Of a DNA stretch of 6,501 bases, positions 1 to 5,180 are shown one piece after another. Each line of letters opens with the position of its first letter. The first letter of the stretch is position 1. This DNA comes from Gammaproteobacteria bacterium (GTDB taxonomy: Bacteria; Pseudomonadota; Gammaproteobacteria; Pseudomonadales; Azotimanducaceae), in NCBI GenBank assembly GCA_009839405.1, contig VXPR01000603.1, positions 1-6,501 on the forward strand, written 5' to 3'. The position numbers and the translations under genes are program-made. Below the pieces are notes generated by a model. The model was not told the origin of the DNA and did not search any database. It saw nothing but the letters and a program-made list of their open reading frames with translations.

Positions 1-171
1 ACGCCACCCTGCCGAGATCCACACGACGTACCGTTTCTGGAGCTCGCCTTGGTTGGTCGTGCCGACCTCTTGGTCACAGGAGACCGGGACTTGCTTGGCG
101 TGGAGTCCAGTTTCGCTTGCCCCATCGTCACGGCAGCAGATTTCCTCCTCCGCTTGGCACAGGAACCTTGA
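1..171 (+). CDS. PIN-domain toxin, COG1569-like, C-terminal part (5' end outside window)
   Basis: The first 171 bases read in frame 1 as 56 residues and a TGA stop, with no start codon inside the window. The visible part matches the C-terminal half of PIN-family putative toxins. It has an 'RDPHD' segment (residues 5-9), the helix 'FLELALVGRADLL' (12-24), the hallmark 'TGDRDLL' (26-32), and a closing 'IVTAADFLLRL' stretch (42-52). D9, D28 and D30 are the likely acidic metal-binding residues of the nuclease site. Family knowledge: such proteins are Mg2+/Mn2+-dependent RNases of type II toxin-antitoxin systems and are usually about 130-145 residues, so more than half is missing upstream. The antitoxin gene, usually adjacent and upstream, would lie outside the window. 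The family call is fairly sure; toxin activity is inferred from family membership. Confidence 0.85.
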   Translation, partial: TPPCRDPHDVPFLELALVGRADLLVTGDRDLLGVESSFACPIVTAADFLLRLAQEP

Positions 172-172
172 C

Positions 173-196
173 CGAGCCGCGACTCGCTGTGGCTCG
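173..196 (+). terminator. Candidate terminator hairpin after the PIN gene
   Basis: An inverted repeat starts two bases after the PIN stop codon: CGAGCC at 173-178 pairs with GGCTCG at 191-196. The stem extends inward through three more pairs, two of them G-U, to a six-base loop. No proper T run follows, only TGTGTCCTTT, so it is a weak intrinsic terminator at best. It also lies about 50 bases downstream of the leftward PhyH gene and could serve both convergent genes. Confidence 0.3.
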
Positions 197-247
197 TGTG
201 TCCTTTGCGGGCGTCTCGCCTCCCGTCAATGAAATCAGCCTGACCGG

Positions 248-1216
248 TCAGTCCAGAACACTCCCCGCGCCAGGGCGGAGCACGAAATCTTTGTCGCGGC
301 CGGCGACGAAGTTGACGGTTGCGCTCATGCGGTAGCCGAGTAGCTGCTGCGCACGGGGCGGGAGGGTCTCCGCAATTCCCGGCGGCACCGACAGGAACTG
401 GTTTTCCTCCTGCGCCAGGTGGTCGAGGGCGAAGGAGTAGATGAAGCCCGTGCGTGGGGTGCTCGTGTGGTTGATGCCGAGGCCGTGGTACACGCTGCCG
501 AGCCAGAAGGCGGCTGATCCACTCGGCATCACGGCCTGCACCACTTCGGCTTCCGTGGGCGTGCGTCCTTCGTGCCAGCGATTGCTGCCGGGGACGAATC
601 GGGTGGCACCGTTGGCGGCGGTGAAGTCGGTACCGGCGACCATGATCGCCAAACTGAGTTCCGGCCCGTCCGGGTCGCGGTGCATGTAAGGCTTGTAGCG
701 CCATTCGTCGCGATGCAGATACTGATTCGCGCCGCCCTGCACCACCTGCATGGCCACGGTGGCGTTGATGCGGTAGTGGTGGCAGTTGGGGCCGACGAGG
801 GGGTCGGGACGTTGGTGGAAGTCCGTGGGCAAGCCGTCGGCACCCGTCGCCTGCCTCTCCTCCTTCTCGCGGCGAGTGGCGGCGGCCATCGGATGTTCGG
901 GCAGCAGGATCGCATCGACGACTTCGAGGACCCGCTCACTCAGCAGCAGGTTCTCTGCGAACTCCTCCCCGCGGGCGAACAACGCCCCCACGGAACGCCG
1001 GCGATGGCCAAAGAAATCGCCGCCGCCGGGCTCCTGCTGCTCGAGGGCCGGCGTGACTTTCGCCACCAGCAAATCCGCGACTTCGGGCGCGAAGAGACGC
1101 TCCACCACGGCGACGCCGTTGGCCCGAATCTCCGCCGCGATGCTTGCGGCCGGGCCATCCGGCCGAAATCGGCGGATCGATGGTGTCAGCGCATCCGTAG
1201 GGGCCGCTTGGTTCAT
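248..1216 (-). CDS. Phytanoyl-CoA dioxygenase (PhyH) family Fe(II)/2-oxoglutarate oxygenase
   Basis: A 322-residue protein of the usual length for the PhyH family. These non-haem iron enzymes use O2 and 2-oxoglutarate to hydroxylate, or sometimes halogenate, small molecules in the cytoplasm. The iron-binding facial triad is visible: H168 and D170 in 'YLHRDEW', and H244 in 'SVYHGLG'. R255 in 'TPRTGF' is placed to bind the 2-oxoglutarate carboxylate. The family signature 'NGATRFVPGSNRW' spans residues 202-214. An aspartate rather than glycine follows the first His, favouring hydroxylase over halogenase chemistry. The start ATG overlaps the upstream SDR stop codon (ATGA), and GGAG lies 10 bases before it, so translation is probably coupled. 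Second gene of a leftward operon. The substrate is unknown; the SDR partner suggests the alcohol product is oxidised next (inference). Confidence 0.9.
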   Translation of the reverse strand: MNQAAPTDALTPSIRRFRPDGPAASIAAEIRANGVAVVERLFAPEVADLLVAKVTPALEQQEPGGGDFFGHRRRSVGALFARGEEFAENLLLSERVLEVVDAILLPEHPMAAATRREKEERQATGADGLPTDFHQRPDPLVGPNCHHYRINATVAMQVVQGGANQYLHRDEWRYKPYMHRDPDGPELSLAIMVAGTDFTAANGATRFVPGSNRWHEGRTPTEAEVVQAVMPSGSAAFWLGSVYHGLGINHTSTPRTGFIYSFALDHLAQEENQFLSVPPGIAETLPPRAQQLLGYRMSATVNFVAGRDKDFVLRPGAGSVLD

Positions 1217-1989
1217 GCGTACAGTGCTCCGTCCACCGCGATTACCTGTGCGCTGATGTAATGCGCCGCTGGCGACGCCAGGAACAGCGCAACCGTGCCG
1301 ATGTCAGCCGGCGCTCCGACCCGGCCGAGCGGAATGTAGCTCGCGAGCGTGTCCCAGTTCTCCTCGTCCTCGCCCACGTCCGCGGTGAGCATGTCCGTGC
1401 GCACGGCGCCGGGCGCGATGCAGTTCACGCGGATGTTGTGGGGTGCGAGGTCCTGGGCGAGGCCGCGCGTCATGAAGTTCACGCCGGCCTTGGCGATGCC
1501 GTAGATGCGGCATCCCTCCGGTCGCGTCGCCATCACGGACGAGATGTTGATGATGCAGCCGGTCTTGCGTTCGATCATGCCCGGTGCCACGGCACGACAG
1601 CACAGATACGCGCTCTTGAGGTTGGTGTCGACGATCTCGTCCCAGCGCTCCTCGTCGCTGTCGGCCATCGAGGGGCCAGACCCGCCGTGGGCGGCGTTGT
1701 TGACGAGGATGTCGATGCCTCCAAAGGCTTCCGTCGCGGACGCGATCAGGCGCTCGACCTCTTCGCGTTTCGTCACGTCCGTCGGCACGGCCAGTGCCCG
1801 GCGCCCCAATGCCCGAATCTCGCCGGCGGCTTCGCCCAGCACGTCGGGCCTGCGACCCGCGATGGCGACTTCAGCCCCGGCCCGCGCGAACTCGAGGGCA
1901 ATGCCCTTGCCAATCCCGGTGCCACCACCCGTGACGACGGCAGTCTTCCCGTCAAGCGAAAGGCTTGCCGTGCTGGCTTCTATGGTCAT
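1213..1989 (-). CDS. Short-chain dehydrogenase/reductase (classical SDR)
   Basis: A 258-residue classical SDR with all expected motifs. These are TGGGTGIG at residues 20-27 (Rossmann dinucleotide loop), TDV at 70-72, NNAA at 97-100, N123 in 'DTNLKS', the catalytic serine at S150/S151 in 'NISSV', and Y163-x3-K167 in 'YGIAK'. PG at 193-194 and the closing 'VDGALYA' also fit. The arginines at 46-47 after strand beta 2 ('AGRRP') suggest NADP(H) preference; this is inferred from the family rule. The enzyme should interconvert an alcohol and a ketone using NAD(P)H in the cytoplasm. It is close to FabG or sugar-dehydrogenase types, but the substrate cannot be read. It is the first gene of a leftward operon and overlaps the PhyH oxygenase gene by 4 bp. 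Its Shine-Dalgarno site is poor (GGGG about 10 bases upstream). Confidence 0.93.
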   Translation of the reverse strand: MTIEASTASLSLDGKTAVVTGGGTGIGKGIALEFARAGAEVAIAGRRPDVLGEAAGEIRALGRRALAVPTDVTKREEVERLIASATEAFGGIDILVNNAAHGGSGPSMADSDEERWDEIVDTNLKSAYLCCRAVAPGMIERKTGCIINISSVMATRPEGCRIYGIAKAGVNFMTRGLAQDLAPHNIRVNCIAPGAVRTDMLTADVGEDEENWDTLASYIPLGRVGAPADIGTVALFLASPAAHYISAQVIAVDGALYA

Positions 1990-2191
1990 CGCGCGAGGCC
2001 CCGTTCCCTAAAAAGCAGCTTTCAGCGCACGCTATCAGCGGCGTCACCGCGCTACAACCGCGGCGGCTCTACGGTGTGCAGGAGACAGCATCCAAACCGG
2101 CGCTGGATGTTCGACTCCACCGGAGCGAGGCCGGGCATTCGGGGCGAGGTTCGGAAGCCTCGGCAAGTCCTTCAGGGGCACCCGCTTCTCG

Positions 2192-2197
2192 TATGAT
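2192..2197 (+). promoter_or_regulatory. Candidate -10 element (TATGAT) for the VOC-ankyrin operon
   Basis: TATGAT matches the sigma-70 -10 consensus at five of six positions and lies 32 bases upstream of the VOC start codon, giving a short leader of roughly 25 bases. No good -35 hexamer is present at 16-18 bases upstream (CTTCAG or similar), so the promoter may be weak or activator-dependent. Called from sequence match only. Confidence 0.4.
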
Positions 2198-2219
2198 GGG
2201 GGCGCGAGAGCCCGACCAC

Positions 2220-2224
2220 GGAGG
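2220..2224 (+). promoter_or_regulatory. Shine-Dalgarno site of the VOC gene
   Basis: GGAGG lies five bases before the ATG at 2230. It is the strongest ribosome-binding site in the window and fixes this start; longer readings upstream lack such a site. Confidence 0.75.
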
Positions 2225-2229
2225 CAAAC

Positions 2230-2589
2230 ATGGAACTCAACCACACCATCGTTCCGGCACGGGACAAGGAAGCGTCGGCACGATTCTTCGCCAAGATCAT
2301 GGGGCTCAGCTACGACGGCCCGCTGGGCCATTTCGCGCCCGTGGTCGTCAACGACGCACTGACCATGGACTTCGACAACGCGAGCGACGTTCCGAGCCAC
2401 CACTACGCGTTCAAGGTGACGGACGAGGAGTTCGACGGCATCTTCGCGCGCATCAAGGCGAACGGCGTCACCTATGGCGCCGGGCCGTTCTCGCCGGACA
2501 ACGGCGAGATCAACACGCGCCATGGCGGCCGCGGTTTCTACTGGCGCGACATCGACGGGCACCTGATGGAGGTGCTCACCCGCGACTGA
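2230..2589 (+). CDS. VOC superfamily protein (glyoxalase/bleomycin resistance/dioxygenase fold)
   Basis: A 119-residue single-domain VOC protein of normal length for the superfamily. It begins with a beta strand carrying 'LNHTIVPARD' (3-12) and the helix 'EASARFFAKIMGL' (14-26). The two beta-alpha-beta-beta-beta modules end in 'GFYWRDIDGHLMEVLTRD', the usual closing 'DPDGHxxEl' motif. Possible metal ligands are H5, H57 or H58 and E114, matching the usual H/E positions. VOC proteins include glyoxalase I, extradiol dioxygenases, epimerases and antibiotic-binding proteins, and sequence alone does not separate them here. The protein is probably a cytoplasmic dimer. A strong GGAGG site precedes the start. 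Its TGA stop overlaps the ATG of the next gene (TGATG), so the ankyrin protein is probably co-produced with it. The specific activity is unknown. Confidence 0.85.
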   Translation: MELNHTIVPARDKEASARFFAKIMGLSYDGPLGHFAPVVVNDALTMDFDNASDVPSHHYAFKVTDEEFDGIFARIKANGVTYGAGPFSPDNGEINTRHGGRGFYWRDIDGHLMEVLTRD

Positions 2590-3668
2590 TGGCGCCCTTT
2601 CGTCTCTACAGTCAGGAGATCGCGTTCCATACGCCGTACCTGGCGATGCTGGCGCGGGAGGCGGCCGACGGTTTCGCGGAGGCGCGAGCCCGGTTTGCGC
2701 GTGTGCCGCCGGTTGCCGGGCTTGATCCCTCTCGAGCCACGCTCACCCAGGCGCTCGAGGTCAGCGCCGTGGAGCATGGGTTTGCAGACTGGCGGGCGAT
2801 GGAGCTGCGCCTGCGTGACATTCTGTGGGGGCAGGCGGAAGAGCGTTCGATCGATTTCTTCCACAAGGTTGAAGCGGGCGACCTCGATGCGGTTGCTCGG
2901 CACTTGGATGCAGAGCCGGAACTGGTGAATGCGGTGGCCTCGACACAGAAGTCGGCGCTGCACAGTGTGGGTTCGGCCGCGATGGCGGAGCTGTTGCTTG
3001 CGCGAGGTGCGAACGCGGGCAGCGAGACCATGCTGCCGGGCGGAACCGCGCTGATGCACGCCATCATCTGGGGCTGGCCGGATGTGGCTCGCGTGATCGC
3101 CGCCGAAGACCGAGCGCCCGACAACTTGCGCGTAGCGGCTGGGCTAAACGATGTGGAGGCCGTTGATCGCGCCTTTGATGAGGCTGGCGCGTTGAAGCCA
3201 GCGGCCAAGGCGAACCGTGCCTACTACCGCCCGAACTACGGCTGGTTCCCCTGGGAGACGAGCGACGACGATCAGGAGGTGCTCGACGAGGCGCTGATTC
3301 TCGCCGCCACCAATGGCCACATGGACGCCGCGAAGGCGCTGGTCGCGAAAGGAGCGCGGATCGACGGTCGCGCCTACGAAACGACGCCCTTGCTCCGGGC
3401 GACGTTCCGTAACCGCATCGAGATGGTGGACTGGCTCCTCGAACAAGGTGCGGACCCGAACGGCACCGGCTGGCTCGGTGGCCACGCCAAGGGCGTCACC
3501 GCGTTCCATCTGGCGGCGGCGGATGGCCTCGTGGAGATCGTCGAACGGCTGCAGAAGGCCGGCGCGAATCCGCGTGCCACGGACGATCTATACGGCGGCA
3601 CGCCTTCGAGTTGGGCGCGATTTCACGGCCAGCCGGAAATGGCTGAGCGGCTGCGGGTGGATTCCTAG
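2589..3668 (+). CDS. Ankyrin-repeat protein, translationally coupled to the VOC gene
   Basis: A 359-residue protein starting at the ATG that overlaps the preceding stop codon by one base (TGATG). The nearest GGAGG is 16 bases upstream, too far for normal initiation, so reinitiation after the VOC gene is likely. The frame stays open far upstream, through and beyond the VOC gene, but that part is a shadow of VOC. Residues 50-77 ('ATLTQALEVSAVEHGFADW...') match the helical 'AQLVxAREhGFxSWpxL' motif often found before bacterial ankyrin arrays. Degenerate repeats cover about 85-200. 'RPNYGWFPWE' (214-223) interrupts, then clearer ankyrin repeats lie near 230-259, 266-292, 302-332 and 336-356 ('TPLLRA', 'GADPN', 'TAFHLAA', 'GANPRATD'). 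There is no signal peptide or membrane segment, so it is probably a cytoplasmic protein-binding scaffold. The partner is unknown; the VOC protein is one candidate. Confidence 0.85.
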   Translation: MAPFRLYSQEIAFHTPYLAMLAREAADGFAEARARFARVPPVAGLDPSRATLTQALEVSAVEHGFADWRAMELRLRDILWGQAEERSIDFFHKVEAGDLDAVARHLDAEPELVNAVASTQKSALHSVGSAAMAELLLARGANAGSETMLPGGTALMHAIIWGWPDVARVIAAEDRAPDNLRVAAGLNDVEAVDRAFDEAGALKPAAKANRAYYRPNYGWFPWETSDDDQEVLDEALILAATNGHMDAAKALVAKGARIDGRAYETTPLLRATFRNRIEMVDWLLEQGADPNGTGWLGGHAKGVTAFHLAAADGLVEIVERLQKAGANPRATDDLYGGTPSSWARFHGQPEMAERLRVDS

Positions 3669-3687
3669 CCCAGTTGGAGCTAGGGCC

Positions 3688-3712
3688 AAACCCCAAGCGT
3701 AGCGCGGGGTTT
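3688..3712 (+). terminator. Likely terminator of the VOC-ankyrin operon
   Basis: AAACCCC at 3688-3694 pairs perfectly with GGGGTTT at 3706-3712. An inner GCG/CGC stem around a TAG loop and a bulged AA complete the hairpin. It starts 19 bases after the ankyrin stop codon. The 3' arm ends in only three T residues, so it is a short-tailed intrinsic terminator. The symmetric AAA/TTT ends mean it could also act on leftward transcripts. Confidence 0.5.
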
Positions 3713-3779
3713 CGGCGGCGTTGGTGCTTTGTTGGCGTTGTCTGGAACGCGGATTGCGGTGGCCTTGGCCGGCTCCGCT

Positions 3780-3822
3780 GCGTGCGCGCCTTCGGCACGC
3801 TTTGGAGGGCGGGACGCCCTCC
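3780..3822. repeat. Tandem hairpins, REP-like palindromic element
   Basis: Two adjacent inverted repeats lie between the convergent ankyrin and amidohydrolase genes. GCGTGC at 3780-3785 pairs with GCACGC at 3795-3800 around nine bases. GGAGGGCG at 3804-3811 pairs perfectly with CGCCCTCC at 3815-3822 around GGA. No gene covers them. Tight GC-rich palindromes after a gene end resemble repetitive extragenic palindromes, but copy number in the genome cannot be seen here. The rest of 3669-3951 holds no supported gene. Confidence 0.4.
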
Positions 3823-3908
3823 GTCCAGAGAGGCCCTCGCGCCGCAGGGGCTGTTGTTTCAGGTGTTTGCCGGCGGGCTTTGCCAAGGAGGGCTCGCTGA
3901 TACCCGCT

Positions 3909-3929
3909 AGGGAACCCTGCAGGGTCCCT
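3909..3929 (-). terminator. Candidate terminator hairpin of the amidohydrolase gene
   Basis: ACCCTGCAGGGT at 3914-3925 is a perfect 12-bp palindrome, extended by AGGG/CCCT outside a single bulged A to about ten pairs. It lies 23 bases downstream of the leftward amidohydrolase stop codon. On that strand no T run follows; on the plus strand CCCTTTCG follows. It may be a bidirectional weak terminator or simply a stem in the hairpin-rich spacer. Confidence 0.4.
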
Positions 3930-3951
3930 TTCGCGAGCGTGTGCGTCCAGA

Positions 3952-4977
3952 TCAACCCATCGAACCCGTCATGTCCAGCCGATAAACGCGCGCCGCCGTG
4001 CCGCTGAATAGCGCCGTTTTCTCCGCTTCGCCGAGCCCCATCTTGCTGGCGATTCGCTTCATCAGGTTCCACAAGGTGCGGTATGAAACGGACTCCTTGT
4101 CCACCGGAAAATTGCTCTCGAACATGCAGCGGTCGGGGCCGAATGCTTCGATGGCGTACTGATAGAAGGGATAGAGCAGGTCGCAGAGTTTCTCCGAACT
4201 CAAGGGGCCCTCCGCCCGGCGATCCATGTGGAAGGGCGGCTGCCAGTCGAGCCCCACGCGTTGCTGGGCGCCGCCGCATTTGATGACGACGTTGGGGTAG
4301 CTGGCGATGGAGTCGATGCACTCTTGCCAGCGGGATACTTCCGCCGAGGAGGCATCCGGGTCGATCTTGCCGCCCAGGTGATTGACGATGATCGGCACTT
4401 CGGGGTGGGCCTCGGCCAGCTTGGCGAGAATGGGCAGGCGCTCGCAGTCTGGAGAGTAGTGATCGAAGGAGAGGCCATGCTTGCCGAGCATCGCGTAGCC
4501 GTCCATGAACTCGGCGTTGAGGTCGGAAGGGAACGCGGTGCGGATGCCGCGGAAGTTGGGCGAGGCGTCGAGGTGAGCCTGGAGGACCGGCTCGACGGCC
4601 TTGCCTGGCCGGAGATCAGCGCCACTGAATATGCCGGTGCAGAGCCGCGCGGGGCCGTACCTCCCGGAGCGGCTCATCGCCACCACTCCGTGGACGAACT
4701 CCGTCTCGCCCACGCAGCGCATCTCTTCCGGGCCGTCCGCCCGGTAGAAGGCGTTGCACTGTGCGAACACCGTCTGCAACACGTTGTGGCCCGAGGCGCG
4801 GATTTCCTCCGCCATCTCGTCGCAGAGATAGACCTTCTGCGCCCAAGGGGCCGATGTGTCGCGCAAGTCCCACAGGTGGTGGTGCGGGTCGATGATCGGC
4901 AGGTCCGGTTCCAGAACACCCTCCGGCGGCGTCTGCGCCAGCCACTGCTCAATCGCGGCGTTTTCGGCATAGGGCAT
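3952..4977 (-). CDS. Amidohydrolase-2 family TIM-barrel hydrolase (COG3618-like)
   Basis: A 341-residue metal-dependent-hydrolase-fold protein. The N-terminal 'IIDPHHHLWD' (28-37) carries the HxH motif of strand 1 (H32/H34). 'VNHLGG' (198-203, H200) and 'CMFESNFPVDK' (284-294) mark later barrel strands, and 'GTAARVYRL' (326-334) is the usual C-terminal helix. Relatives include lactonases and LigI-type 2-pyrone-4,6-dicarboxylate hydrolases, so it probably hydrolyses a lactone or similar ring in catabolism (inference). At the usual strand-8 aspartate ('SDwP' in many relatives) it has N289, with D293 close by; I recall the 'SNFPVD' form as frequent in one subgroup. I chose the ATG at 4977 because GGAG lies eight bases upstream and the barrel starts soon after. 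ATGs at 5010 and 5148 would add non-conserved, Cys- and Arg-rich residues, and the one at 5010 has no ribosome site. It faces away from the secreted Sel1 gene and stands alone. Confidence 0.88.
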   Translation of the reverse strand: MPYAENAAIEQWLAQTPPEGVLEPDLPIIDPHHHLWDLRDTSAPWAQKVYLCDEMAEEIRASGHNVLQTVFAQCNAFYRADGPEEMRCVGETEFVHGVVAMSRSGRYGPARLCTGIFSGADLRPGKAVEPVLQAHLDASPNFRGIRTAFPSDLNAEFMDGYAMLGKHGLSFDHYSPDCERLPILAKLAEAHPEVPIIVNHLGGKIDPDASSAEVSRWQECIDSIASYPNVVIKCGGAQQRVGLDWQPPFHMDRRAEGPLSSEKLCDLLYPFYQYAIEAFGPDRCMFESNFPVDKESVSYRTLWNLMKRIASKMGLGEAEKTALFSGTAARVYRLDMTGSMG

Positions 4978-4985
4978 GAGTGGCA

Positions 4986-4989
4986 CTCC
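4986..4989 (-). promoter_or_regulatory. Shine-Dalgarno site deciding the amidohydrolase start
   Basis: On the minus strand GGAG lies eight bases before the ATG at 4977. The alternative ATG at 5010 is preceded by a C-rich stretch with no such site, which supports the shorter protein. Confidence 0.55.
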
Positions 4990-5005
4990 AAGCGAGGGAC
5001 GCTCG

Positions 5006-5011
5006 ATCATA
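5006..5011 (-). promoter_or_regulatory. Candidate -10 element (TATGAT) for the amidohydrolase gene
   Basis: On the minus strand TATGAT lies 28 bases before the chosen ATG, giving a leader of about 20 bases. The -35 region (CGGATT at 17-base spacing) is a poor match. The same hexamer, preceded by a similar C-rich CCCGC stretch, lies before the VOC gene. If this promoter is right, the upstream ATGs at 5010 and 5148 cannot be used. Confidence 0.4.
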
Positions 5012-5021
5012 CAGGCGGGAG

Positions 5022-5030
5022 TGGGATAAT
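5022..5030 (+). promoter_or_regulatory. Candidate extended -10 (TGGGATAAT) for the secreted Sel1-like gene
   Basis: TGG followed by GATAAT forms an extended -10 element, with GATAAT matching five of six consensus positions. The -35 position has only CTCGAT. Transcription from here would leave a leader of about 145 bases before the ATG at 5181. The element is back-to-back with the leftward TATGAT about 14 bases away, so the two promoters could compete for RNA polymerase. Confidence 0.35.
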
Positions 5031-5102
5031 CCGTCGCATGCCTGCACGGTCCAGACGTCCTGCATCCAACACTTGCTGCTAGTGCCCAACAGGACGGGCC
5101 TC

Positions 5103-5129
5103 GGAGGGAAGGCAGAATGTTTTTCCTCC
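5103..5129 (+). promoter_or_regulatory. Hairpin in the 5' leader of the Sel1-like gene
   Basis: In plus-strand RNA the eleven bases at 5103-5113 (starting GGAGGGAA) pair with 5119-5129 (ending TTTTCCTCC), with three G-U pairs and a five-base loop. The G-U pairs make the hairpin stable only in rightward RNA, which fits a leader element. No T run follows, so it is not a simple terminator. It ends 51 bases before the start codon. Its role, such as mRNA stability or regulation, is unknown. Confidence 0.35.
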
Positions 5130-5180
5130 AGAAACAGTCCATTGCCAAGGTCCGTTAGTCTGCCACCCGAGAACAAGACC

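Larger units (their letters stand above)
1990..2229. promoter_or_regulatory. Divergent intergenic region between the SDR-PhyH and VOC-ankyrin operons
   Basis: This 240-base gap lies between start codons facing away from each other, so it must hold control signals for both operons. I found no convincing gene in it. Two short inverted repeats stand out: CCGCG-N7-CGCGG at 2047-2063, and a 7-bp stem with a CGGA loop at 2145-2162 lying just upstream of the candidate rightward promoter. Either could be a protein-binding site, but nothing shows it directly. On the leftward side no strong -10/-35 pair was found; 'TTGTAG...TAGCGT' with 17-base spacing around 2032-2060 is only a weak match. Confidence 0.45.

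Noticed and set aside
1261..2196. Plus-strand frame of 311 residues opposite the SDR gene
   Set aside because: It lies antisense to an SDR with all motifs intact and has shadow-type His/Arg/Gly composition.
1965..2588. Upstream extension of the ankyrin frame to a much longer protein
   Set aside because: It runs through the intergenic region and the whole VOC gene in another frame, with low-complexity Arg/Gly/His-rich content and no ribosome site. The TGATG overlap gives a natural start at 2589.
3688..3929. CRISPR array or attachment site suggested by repeated palindromes
   Set aside because: The hairpins differ from one another, spacing is irregular, and there is no direct repeat of constant length and no integrase or tRNA nearby.
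3729..4007. Short plus-strand frames within the hairpin-rich spacer
   Set aside because: The content is driven by palindromic GC-rich sequence, and they run into the 3' end of the hydrolase. There is no ribosome site or family match.
3680..4321. Minus-strand frame of 213 residues across the 3669-3951 spacer
   Set aside because: It overlaps the end of the amidohydrolase in another frame, is Arg/Pro-rich, and spans several hairpins. No domain or ribosome site was seen.
4228..5082. Long plus-strand frame of 284 residues opposite the amidohydrolase
   Set aside because: It is antisense to a well-supported gene, with Arg/Val/Gly-rich content typical of GC-rich shadows and no recognisable domain.
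4978..5148. Longer start for the amidohydrolase at 5148 or 5010
   Set aside because: The added residues show no family similarity, there is no ribosome site at 5010, and the likely promoter lies between or at these positions. The ATG at 4977 has GGAG eight bases upstream.
4980..5180. Longer start for the Sel1-like protein
   Set aside because: An extension would bury the clear signal peptide beginning at 5181 and would cross the start region of the divergent hydrolase gene.
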